Source: Zygaena filipendulae (taxonomy: Eukaryota; Arthropoda; Insecta; Lepidoptera; Zygaenidae). Taken from it: a DNA stretch of 64,000 bases. How positions within the stretch are numbered: the first letter of the stretch is position 1; each line of letters opens with the position of its first letter. The DNA is taken from NCBI GenBank assembly GCA_907165275.2, contig OU015664.1:4240001-4304000 (forward strand), read 5' to 3'. The translations under genes and the position numbers were made by a program. The notes under the pieces are model-generated. The model was not told the DNA's origin, searched no databases, and saw only the letters and a list, made by a program, of their open reading frames with translations. Shown here piece by piece: positions 11,201-19,336 of this stretch.

Positions 11201-11306
11201 GGCCAGTCAGCGTGGCCTGGCGGGCTGCAGGCGTAGCCCCCGCAGTACGTTGTGCCTTCGTCCTGACACCTTCCTCAGCGATGTCTTCTCTCGGAGTTAG
11301 TGGCAT
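8262..11306 (-). CDS. Gag-integrase fusion polyprotein of an LTR retrotransposon
   Basis: About 1,014 residues from the ATG at 11306, only 6 nt past the primer-binding-like site, to a TAA that touches the polypurine tract. Residues ~25-110 are Pro/Thr-rich with PPTG/ATPT repeats. About 130-250 are a long coiled coil with repeated REEQxRN units. About 265-440 are a retrotransposon Gag capsid-like domain, and a CCHC zinc knuckle (CYKCGERGHMQFSC) lies near 455-470. After ~60 residues the chain enters HGNAEALSRR, the tail of RNase H, and continues into integrase. The integrase has an HHCC zinc domain (~660-705), catalytic Asp in IAVDVAGP, Asp in HSDQGRNF and Glu in DGMVERFNQ with exact D-35-E spacing, then a WEGPYKVV GPY-type C-terminus without a chromodomain. 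Protease, reverse transcriptase and RNase H core are absent with the frame kept. Integrase would insert cDNA; replication would need helper enzymes. Confidence 0.93.
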   Translation of the reverse strand: MPLTPREDIAEEGVRTKAQRTAGATPAARQATLTGHRAPPTGPTHQAPPTTDATPTNLTTPTGPVHLAPPTTETPPTGSQATPLGSAHLVTPTTSSAHLATPTSHVQATTMRAADAPALDICSLVEMMASINKGMQQMREEQKERAENLNLIRKEQERNLHVMREEQQRNLRVMHEDQMKRAELHLQSVLTAVDKVSNVVKQLREDVDSVEGRVTVLETGLNGLKNVVEERVTGLETGFSGLQKEVLRLKTVGITSSGAVTVVQGPRVKVPPYDGTTSWPAYRQQFQTVATANGWTDEQSLTALTVALRGSALSVLEALPSSGSGFKELMEALESRYGERHLEHVFRAQLRDRVQHPGEGLQQWALEVEKLVRKAHPTADTKMVDANILQAFVDGIRDMEIRAAVGLRHHASLKDALAHALEVEAVRRDVRAHKLREVTEEVKAIKAPLKKTGFMCYKCGERGHMQFSCPKKNEVTEKILKLQKQVDDLTKRQETLSPVGNQGKGVTARTKGQVLAGVKKAPATVIAQVRSGKAHGNAEALSRRPCPEDCKHCVKQESKELAVKLTRTSPPGLWQDEAMREAQEDDEDVRLIVAWKKRSADKPKWVEVAPTSPITKAYWAQWDSFVLQNGILYRKWEEPNGREFHLQLVVPRTRVKDVLREIHDGVSGGHLGVKRTLTKVRERFYWLHCREDVQEWCRKCTTCAAVKGPSTRTRGNLQLYNVGAPWERIAVDVAGPFPVTESGNKYFLVVMDYFTKWPEVFAIPNQEAATVASKLVEEVICRFGVPLEIHSDQGRNFESQLFQEMCKILGMHKTRTTPYHPQSDGMVERFNQTLERNLAKLVDKHQRDWDKFIPLFLLAYRTSEHESTKATPAYVNFGRELRLPVDLLTGGPPDDPQSMQDYVSDLREKMQDVYALVREHGLQSSENMKTRYDRRANTSGFEEGSLVWLHNPIRRKGKSPKLQTRWEGPYKVVTRMNDVTYRIQRQPRGAFKIVHIDRLARYQGSNNDARDEHL

Positions 11307-11312
11307 CTCCAA

Positions 11313-11330
11313 ATTTCACTTCCGACACCA
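11313..11330 (-). other. Putative tRNA primer-binding site
   Basis: TGGTGTCGGAAGTGAAAT begins 3 nt inside the 5' LTR and starts with TGG, the complement of a tRNA CCA end. I could not assign the tRNA. Confidence 0.7.
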
Positions 11331-11333
11331 AAT

Positions 11334-11753
11334 TGTTACGTGCTAGGGTTCTTTATTCGGAGATTAACACTAACTTTACAAAAACACTAGGTCTAGGGTT
11401 CCTAGGTATAGGTATCGCAACACTGAAACACTAAACGACTGATCTCGAAGTCCAATAGTCTCGCCAAGGTCGCAGGTAGTCGCAGGTATCGCTCAAGATT
11501 CACTCGTAGTTATCGCTTCGAAAGCTCAAACTGAACTGCCCGTCCGGTTCGGTTGCGCCGTTTATATACCCAACCGAACGGGGCTCTAGAATGTTCGAGT
11601 CCGATGTGTTTTACTAGCCACTCGGCCGAACGTTTCTAGAATAGAACTTCTATCGAATTCGCTACTCCAATGTGTTTGCTTTACATTGCGTGTTTTGTAT
11701 GCATTGCGCGTTTTGCATACATTGCGCGCTATTAATCTAGCTCGACCGCGACA
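11334..11753 (-). repeat. Right LTR (5' LTR, promoter copy)
   Basis: A 420-bp LTR apparently identical to 7831-8250. The TATATAAA box that would start the element transcript is at 11561-11568, with the heat-shock-like motifs and 18-bp repeats upstream in transcript sense. Confidence 0.93.
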
Positions 11754-11994
11754 ATAATTAAAGGCATATAATATGACTAATTTTATCGACCTCATCTTGA
11801 GGTGTTTAAAAAAACTAATATAAAAAAAATGGCAGTCATTCCTGTAGAAGATATTTTAATCCGGTCATGTACGAGTATAACATACTGTCAAATTATATGA
11901 CTACCTTAGTCAGATATACTGTATAAATTATTCATAAAAATAAATAAATAAATAATTTGTAGGTCTAGTCCGACATCTCGCTACCTACCTTTTA

Positions 11995-12050
11995 ACCGAC
12001 TTTCAAAAAGGAGGTGGTTCTGTGTTCGGCTGTATGTTTTTTTTTGCCTT
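11995..12050 (+). repeat. Terminal fragment of the AACCGACTTCC foldback repeat
   Basis: TTTAACCGACTTTCAAAAAG, GAGGTGGTTCTGTGTTCGGC and TGTATG with a T run match the outer end of the elements at 17487 and 23656. Only this end is present. The duplicate copy is at 14289-14344. Confidence 0.7.
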
Positions 12051-12537
12051 CTTAAATTCTAGTAAGTAATGTGTTTTGCAATTTTGTTCCTAATTTAATA
12101 AATCAACGTTTACATGGAAGCCACCAATTACTTACACTCTCTAGTCAGAAGTACGTACTATACGAGATTAATTACAAATATGTATGTATGTATGTAGGGC
12201 ACGCTACGCTTAGTAAATATACTTTTTATTTTATTACCTGTTTGTTAGTGTAATGTGATGTCCTAGCTACCTTTTGATCTTATTGTAGTTGATTGAAGTC
12301 TAAATCCTTAACAGTGTTAGATTTATAACGATTTAAAAAAAATGTGGTTGGCCCCTAGGTATTGTATAATATTTATTTTGAGGTAGAGATCATCTAAGCT
12401 AAAATGACGCGCCCCTCCATCGGGTATAGGCACACGCACAGCCGTTAAAATATGGAATAGAAATCTGGCCTGTCTATTCATCACAAGTGCGCAATACTGT
12501 CGCCGCACTCACACTATTAAATAGATATTATCAAAAT

Positions 12538-12871
12538 AATAGGGATGTTGACAACTTTTGAAAATCAAAATTTTAATTAGTCCGTCTTTTAGAAAATTCA
12601 AAATCATTAGATAGACACGTATTTTTTTTATTTTTCAAATAAATGAAAATACACAGAGATAAAGCGCATTAAAGTTTAGTGTGGGGGCTCGTGACGTCAC
12701 TTACCGCTACATGCCGCCATACAAACTGTACTAGTTAGTGACGTCACGCGAAATTTCAACTCAATGTATCGCTGTTATTTTTTGATTACGTAAAAAAAGA
12801 AAAAATACGTGTCCAATATTTTTTATTAATCTACACGACGGACTAAAAAAATATTAGTCAAATAGCCTATT
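12538..12871 (+). mobile_element. CRE-bearing MITE, copy A (334 bp)
   Basis: The ends are AATAGGGATGTTGAC and GTCAAATAGCCTATT, imperfect inverted repeats; subterminal TTAGTCCGTC is also inverted at both sides. The interior holds two perfect GTGACGTCAC palindromes at 12691-12700 and 12738-12747. It belongs to the same family as 14832, 19003, 35715 and 47523. TA lies at the inner border of each end, but the target duplication is not certain. Confidence 0.85.
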
Positions 12872-13064
12872 ATGATCCCGCACATCTAAAACTGCTATTG
12901 AAGTAGTGGGGCGCGTCATTTTAGTTTAGATAAGCTCTACTTAGCTAATCTATAATTTTACATATATGTAAGAAAATCTATAAAGAAAAGATGTATTCAA
13001 TTTGTTAATTTTGTAGATAACAGTAATTTATATTACAAACGACTTAAAAAATTATGGTAGGTAT

Positions 13065-13196
13065 AGATAGATATAGTATAAGGAATGTAAATGTGAGTTT
13101 GTTTGTTCCGATTTCACGCCTTAACTACTCAATCGATCATCATGAAATTTTTCATTCACGTGGTCAGGGCAGAGAAGGACATAGGGTACCTACTTT
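13065..13196 (+). mobile_element. Helitron-like element truncated by the duplication junction
   Basis: It matches 15359-15490 but stops at TACTTTTTA, where the sequence jumps to the start of the second duplicate. The 3' hairpin and CTAG/TTAG end are missing here and present in the second copy. Confidence 0.85.
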
Positions 13197-15493
13197 TTAG
13201 GTCTAGCAATAAAGCCGCCTTTTGCTCTGTCCTTTGTTTTAATTTGTTACGTCCTTGATTTACTGTTCCTTTTTGGAGCAATAAAGTATAATTGAATTTG
13301 AATTTGAAAATAAGACTGTATAATATAGGGTCTGAAAAAAATTGCAAACATACATTTATATCTATTTTATTGAAATCGGTTAAGATAATGTGGCACAGAC
13401 ATTAATTCAAGGCAAAAAAATTGGCATTCAAGGTTTGCTCAAACGAAGGTAGAATAATTAACCTCTTTTCGATCGATTAAATCTTTACCTACTTCAGATC
13501 ATTAAGTTCAAGTAGCGAAATTACAGAGGAATGGTTTGAGTATTTTATTTATTTTATTTTAATAAAAAAAAAAAAACAAAATTTCTGCAAACCTAAAGTA
13601 ACCTAAGTACTGCATGGAGACAACGAACTGCAACTCACTAACAAGAGAGATTAACCCTTATGGTGTGAAGTGTAAAGTTATAATTCCTAAACAGATACCT
13701 ACTGCTATAGATAGAGGTTATATTCGACCCAATATTGGAAGAAAATAAATCAAAGGTGATAATCTTTTTTTAACCATCGACCGTCCGATGTTCACAGGAG
13801 AATAACAAATCGGCATCACATCGGATGTCACCCCCCATTTCCCCTCCGGTCATTACAGGGATGATGGCCAGAGTAATTAATTAAAATACCATAACCAACG
13901 GCTGCATATAACGCGTGCTGGCGAAAACCTTCATTTGTTTTAATCTGGTGTCGTATTGCTATAACATACCTATAGACCTATATATGAAGATGAACATAAT
14001 TTAGGATTGTACCTATTACAAACAGCGAAGCTTCGAGATAAAGATAAATAATTAAAGGCATATAATATGACTAATTTTATCGACCTCATCTTGAGGTGTT
14101 TAAAAAAACTAATATAAAAAAAATGGCAGTCATTCCTGTAGAAGATATTTTAATCCGGTCATGTACGAGTATAACATACTGTCAAATTATATGACTACCT
14201 TAGTCAGATATACTGTATAAATTATTCATAAAAATAAATAAATAAATAATTTGTAGGTCTAGTCCGACATCTCGCTACCTACCTTTTAACCGACTTTCAA
14301 AAAGGAGGTGGTTCTGTGTTCGGCTGTATGTTTTTTTTTGCCTTCTTAAATTCTAGTAAGTAATGTGTTTTGCAATTTTGTTCCTAATTTAATAAATCAA
14401 CGTTTACATGGAAGCCACCAATTACTTACACTCTCTAGTCAGAAGTACGTACTATACGAGATTAATTACAAATATGTATGTATGTATGTAGGGCACGCTA
14501 CGCTTAGTAAATATACTTTTTATTTTATTACCTGTTTGTTAGTGTAATGTGATGTCCTAGCTACCTTTTGATCTTATTGTAGTTGATTGAAGTCTAAATC
14601 CTTAACAGTGTTAGATTTATAACGATTTAAAAAAAATGTGGTTGGCCCCTAGGTATTGTATAATATTTATTTTGAGGTAGAGATCATCTAAGCTAAAATG
14701 ACGCGCCCCTCCATCGGGTATAGGCACACGCACAGCCGTTAAAATATGGAATAGAAATCTGGCCTGTCTATTCATCACAAGTGCGCAATACTGTCGCCGC
14801 ACTCACACTATTAAATAGATATTATCAAAATAATAGGGATGTTGACAACTTTTGAAAATCAAAATTTTAATTAGTCCGTCTTTTAGAAAATTCAAAATCA
14901 TTAGATAGACACGTATTTTTTTTATTTTTCAAATAAATGAAAATACACAGAGATAAAGCGCATTAAAGTTTAGTGTGGGGGCTCGTGACGTCACTTACCG
15001 CTACATGCCGCCATACAAACTGTACTAGTTAGTGACGTCACGCGAAATTTCAACTCAATGTATCGCTGTTATTTTTTGATTACGTAAAAAAAGAAAAAAT
15101 ACGTGTCCAATATTTTTTATTAATCTACACGACGGACTAAAAAAATATTAGTCAAATAGCCTATTATGATCCCGCACATCTAAAACTGCTATTGAAGTAG
15201 TGGGGCGCGTCATTTTAGTTTAGATAAGCTCTACTTAGCTAATCTATAATTTTACATATATGTAAGAAAATCTATAAAGAAAAGATGTATTCAATTTGTT
15301 AATTTTGTAGATAACAGTAATTTATATTACAAACGACTTAAAAAATTATGGTAGGTATAGATAGATATAGTATAAGGAATGTAAATGTGAGTTTGTTTGT
15401 TACGATTTCACGCCTTAACTACTCAATCGATCATCATGAAATTTTTCATTCACGTGGTCAGGGCAGAGAAGGACATAGGGTACTTACTTTTTA
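13197..15493. repeat. Right copy of the 2,294-bp tandem duplication (empty site)
   Basis: Near-identical to the left copy without the LTR element. The pre-insertion site is at about 14045-14060. The boundary shares TTA between the end of the first copy (TTTTTA) and the start of the second (TTAGGTC), consistent with a microhomology join. It holds the second LINE tail (13197-13311), the repeat fragment (14289-14344), a MITE and the complete Helitron-like element. Confidence 0.92.
14832..15165 (+). mobile_element. CRE-bearing MITE, copy B
   Basis: Duplicate of copy A, with GTGACGTCAC at 14985-14994 and 15032-15041. Part of the tandem duplication, so not an independent insertion. Confidence 0.85.
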
Positions 15494-15540
15494 CCCGGAA
15501 ATCGCACGGAAACTCCGGGTAAACCGCGAGGAACAGTTAG
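15350..15540 (+). mobile_element. Helitron-like element with degenerate 5' end
   Basis: It includes TTACGATTTCACGCC, GAAATTTTTCATTCACG, GGACATAGGGTAC, a hairpin region (CCGGAAATCGCACGGAAACT) and an end at GAACAGTTAG before T. The last four bases are TTAG instead of CTAG. The 5' TC end is not clear. Confidence 0.65.
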
Positions 15541-16241
15541 TTTTAAAATATATTAGCAAGATAAAACGAACTTTGCTGCCAACCCTACAGGGGCTGGTGT
15601 TTATGTGGCATTGTTTGTAATAGTCCACAGCCCTAATGGTCGGCTTTTATTTTTCTTCATTAATCGCCGAGGGCTAGAGTTATTTTGCCACACAATGGGG
15701 TCTCTTTTTGCTCTGCGATAACTTCTGCTATTTTTTAGTGTTTTTATCTCCGTAAATACCTTTCCTGACATATAATATAATAATTCCATTATTTACTAGC
15801 TGTGTCCCGTGGTTCCACTTCAAAAAAAGAGGAGGTTCTCAACTCGACGCGTACCTACCTGTTTTTTTTTTTATTAATCTACAAGGGACTTTTAACTAAA
15901 ATTTGGTTGACAAGCCATACCACCACACCAAGAATATACGAGTACCATCTGAGACATAGAAGGTACTTGAAAGTCGTAAACCGCTAACTACCCCGCTTTT
16001 AAGTTTCCAACATTTCATCCACTGCACTCGGTGATAGGTACATCAATCCACTCATAAGCACACTCATAACACTTGGAAACACTTCAACATTCAACACACA
16101 AATCTTCTCACAATGTGCAGGATTATATCATCACTGGTTTCCAAGAAAAAAGATATTGCCAAAAATAAGTTAAGTAAATGAATTTATACAAAATTTGAAA
16201 TTATTTGTCGAGTTATTGCTATTGTACTAGATAAGTGCACA
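15541..16241. other. Non-coding tract
   Basis: No gene supported. A decayed AACCGACTTCC-type repeat end (AAAAAAAGAGGAGGTTCTC and a T run) may lie at 15818-15875. Confidence 0.4.
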
Positions 16242-16358
16242 TCCTACTAATATTATAAGCGAAAGTTTGCGAGTATGGGTGAACGGGAAAACTTTTTATC
16301 CCGGAATTTCTGCGGGAACTCTGAAATTAACGCGGGTGAAACCGCGGGGCACAACTAG
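16242..16358 (+). mobile_element. Short Helitron-like element, both ends intact
   Basis: It starts TCCTACTAATATTATAAGCG, ends GGGGCACAACTAG, and is flanked by A and T. At 117 bp it is an internally shortened copy that keeps both termini and the 3' GC-rich hairpin. Confidence 0.8.
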
Positions 16359-17486
16359 TCTAAAATAAAAACCAAATCAAATTAAATCCTAAAATTTTTC
16401 TTATAAATGCCTTCCTAAATAAAATAAATACCTACAGACTTTCATTTTCAAATCTAGGCATAAGCACCTACTTCCATACAAATTTTAACCCCCGTTTCAC
16501 GTTTTTGAATTGTGAAACCACAATTTCAAAATTTTTGCTTGCCTTAATTAAAAGAAAGGAAGTCGTGTAATGGTCGTGTACAATTTTTTTAGAAGCAGTG
16601 GTTTATCTGGGCTCGGAATCAGTCAGTATGGACTTATTATTTTCAAAGTATAGATAGGTATCGCTGCAGTTAATAGTTTACTTACCTGTGTTTCTTAAAG
16701 GTAACGACATTAAGTATATTATACATGCATTTTTTCTAAAAGCCTAAGTTTAATACCTGTAAACCTGTTTATATACACATAGGCAGAGTCATCTTTGCCT
16801 GCGCCTCGGTTAATACGATTATGACTGAAGCTCGTCTGGCTTATACAATATACACTACACAGTCAATATTCACGCGGCAGGCTGCGTTCAGTCTACCCTT
16901 TCATTTAATTTAACGTTTAGGCAACTCTTCTATAATATCACTGCAAATTAAATTTAACTTGTTGTAATTAAGTGTATTCTAGTACAGATTTTATTACAAG
17001 TAATAGATATAAACCGCTGCTTTAATTTGTATTGATGATGTCACATATTATGCAGAGAAGTAGTGTTAAAAAAAAACGTTAAAACAAGTTGATGTGATAT
17101 AAAAAAACAACAAACCTGATAATTAATTACTTCTGGACATTCGACTTGCGTATTTATAGTTACCTAATCTACTCTAATTAATATCTAGCTCATGGATCCA
17201 GCCAATAAACACAGGAATGTTTGTTTATATGTATGTGTACGGTTTTGACATACGATATCTCGACGCGAGTTTTAACCCTACTCGTATTAACGCGTATGTT
17301 TTCCGGCCCGGAAGAGTCAGTCAGCTTCTGCTTCAGTGATAGACAGGTAACCCCATGCAGGATTATGGTTAACTGCTACACCGGTGGGCTTCATTACAAA
17401 ATGTAAAAGATATAAACACACTTTCGTACAAAAAGCGCAGGCGTCCGGTACAGATTAGAGGTTTTGATATGCGAAGACAACGCTAT
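16359..17486. other. Non-coding tract, nothing recognised
   Basis: AT-rich sequence; the only frames are short and show no domain or splice context. Confidence 0.5.
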
Positions 17487-17536
17487 TTTTAACCGACTTC
17501 CAAAAAGGAGGAGGTTCTATGTTCGATTGTATGTAT

Positions 17537-17579
<43 letters not shown>

Positions 17580-18753
17580 ATGTTCACCGATTACTCGTAG
17601 ACGGTTGGACCGATTTCAAAAATTCTTTTTTTGTTTGAAAGGGTGTACTCCCAATTAGGTCCCATTGCCACCAATTCGGGATCTGATGATGGAATCTTGG
17701 AGAAATCGAGGGAACTCTTCAAAAATTATAGGCACACCTATAGCGATTTGGGTATTTTTTATAGTAAATCGTTCATTTGCTTTCGAAAAACAAAATTTGA
17801 AGAAGTGGAACTGATGATGAAGACCACAGATGGTCATCGGAACTACTCAATAATAACACGTATTTCAGGGGTTCTAGTTAGAGCGATTTGGAAAATTGTT
17901 TTTTTGTTTGAAAAGGGATACTAACGAATTGGTCACATTGCCACCAAGTCAGGATCTGATGGTGGGATCTTAGAGAAATCGAGGGAACTCTTCAAAATTT
18001 ATAGGCACACCTATGGCGATTTGGGTATTTTTTATAGTAAATCGTTTATTTGCTTTTGGAAAGTAAAATTTGAAGAAGTGGAACTGATGATGAAGACCGC
18101 AGATGGTCATCGAAACTACTAAATAATAGGTATTTCACAGATTCCGATTCGGTAACTTAAATGTGGTTTCTAAACAATTTATGCCCGTCACAATGTATAT
18201 GGTGAAGTGGAACTGATGGTGGTGTACCCGCAGAACTCCTCAAAAATTAACGTCCCTGCATCGGGAAAAGCAATATTTTGTAAAAGGTTATGAGCAGTTG
18301 ACAGTAGGCTATTGTAACTTAGATAAATTACAAACCGACTCACTAAAAAGCAAGAAATAAACAAATTTTTAACAAAAAAATTAAAACCGACTTCCAAAAA
18401 CACAAATCTAAAAAAGCTAAAATAAAAAGCTAAAAATAACAAAATACCGATTTAATCCAAAAGACGAAAACACACGTAATATTATTATTGGTTTGTGCTA
18501 CCACTGATCGGTATGAAGTCGGTGACAAGCCAAATATGGAGGGGGTAGATGGGCTAAGTCGACTCCTGCCACCAGCTCTTCGTGAGCAAAACAACTCAAG
18601 TGGGCAGACACTAACGGGCTTGTCATCGAATTCAAATCGATCAGTGGTAGCACAAACCAATAATAATATTACGTGTGTTTTCGTCTTTTGGATTAAATCG
18701 GTATTTTGTTATTTTTAGCTTTTTATTTTAGCTTTTTTAGATTTGTGTTTTCA
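17487..18753 (+). mobile_element. Foldback-type repeat element, copy 1
   Basis: It begins AACCGACTTCCAAAAAGGAG and GAGGTTCT, passes a ~38-nt T run (17538-17575), then two direct-repeat units of about 273 bp (from 17631 and 17904; shared GGAACTCTTCAAAA and GAAGTGGAACTGATGATGAA). It ends in a palindrome at 18398-18753. The same architecture in opposite orientation is at 22354-23656. A 97-codon frame at 17631-17924 is matched by a 98-codon frame in the other copy, but I see no domain. Class unknown. Confidence 0.8.
18398..18753. repeat. Terminal palindrome of foldback element copy 1
   Basis: The left arm 18398-18531 (AAAATACCGATTTAATCCAA, GGTTTGTGCTACCACTGATC) is the near reverse complement of 18617-18753. 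An ~85-nt unpaired loop lies between. Because of the symmetry, both strands encode frames starting MVCATTDR and ending in the same residues, a consequence of the palindrome rather than evidence of a protein. Confidence 0.85.
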
Positions 18754-19002
18754 AATGTTTTATCGATACCTAAATTAAAACAATGCAAGCTGTTTGGACA
18801 ACTTAACTAATTTTGATATTTTGGTAAATAAGTTCACTAGTCTCGTACCTAGGTCTGACCCAGGTATGTTTCGTAATTCCATTTGGAAGTAGGTACTACA
18901 AATTATACATTAGTTTTACAAGAGAATTTATGTAAATCGAAGCAAAAATAACATCAAATCCTTTAAAAATTTAGGCGAACACACAAACAGACCCGGATTT
19001 GC

Positions 19003-19336
19003 AATAGGCTATTTGACTAATTAATTTTTTTTAGACCGTATTGTAGATTAACAAAAAAATATTGGACACGTATATTTTCTTTTTTTACGTAATCAAAAAA
19101 AAACGGCGATACATTGAGTAGAAATTTCGCGTGACGTCACTAACCAGTGCAGTTTGTATGGCGGCTTGTAACGGTAAGTGACGTCACGAGCCCCCACCCT
19201 AAACTTTAATGCGCTTTATCTCTGTTTATTTTCATTTATTTGAAAAATAAAAAAAATACGTGTCTAATGATTTTTAATTTTCTAACTGACGGACTAATTA
19301 GAATTTTGATTTTCAAAAGTCGTCAACATCCCTATT
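19003..19336 (-). mobile_element. CRE-bearing MITE, copy C
   Basis: Opposite orientation to copy A. The ends are AATAGGCTATTTGAC and GTCAACATCCCTATT. GTGACGTCAC is present at 19131-19140 and 19178-19187. An independent, more diverged insertion of the same family. Confidence 0.85.

Larger units (their letters stand above)
7831..11753 (-). mobile_element. Ty3/Gypsy-type LTR retrotransposon, Gag-integrase deletion form
   Basis: This is a 3,923-bp element bounded by 420-bp LTRs that start TG and end CA, and flanked by a 4-bp ATAA duplication. Transcription runs on the minus strand. The primer-binding-like site (TGGTGTCGGAAGTGAAAT, 11313-11330) lies 3 nt inside the right LTR, and a purine tract (GAAGGGGGCAG, 8251-8261) abuts the left LTR. 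It carries one long ORF with Gag and integrase but no protease or reverse transcriptase. LTR identity by eye and the intact ORF suggest recent insertion. The copy must rely on reverse transcriptase supplied in trans. Confidence 0.93.
6976..13196. repeat. Left copy of a 2,294-bp tandem duplication, split by an LTR retrotransposon
   Basis: Removing the insertion (7831-11753 plus one copy of the 4-bp target duplication, 3,927 bp in all) leaves a segment that aligns without gaps to 13197-15493. The offset is 6,221 bp before the insertion and 2,294 bp after it, which agrees with 2,294 + 3,927. By eye I found two substitutions, both near the distal end (C/A near 13110 versus 15404, and C/T near 13190 versus 15484). 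It contains a LINE 3' end, an AACCGACTT-type repeat end, a CRE-bearing MITE and a truncated Helitron-like element. Confidence 0.92.

Noticed and set aside
9372..11346. Plus-strand frames across the LTR element
   Set aside because: They are antisense to the Gag-integrase frame, which has recognisable domains; the plus frames have none.
7831..11753. Endogenous retrovirus rather than retrotransposon
   Set aside because: There is no envelope frame after integrase: the ORF stop touches the polypurine tract, leaving no room for one.
17631..17924. 97-codon frame, similar in the second foldback copy, as a conserved gene
   Set aside because: It lies fully inside a repeated element and shows no domain. 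Kept only as a finding to test, not as a CDS.
18430..18718. Overlapping 76-codon frames on both strands as possible genes
   Set aside because: They follow from the palindrome; the same peptide ends appear on both strands, and no domain or splice context supports coding.
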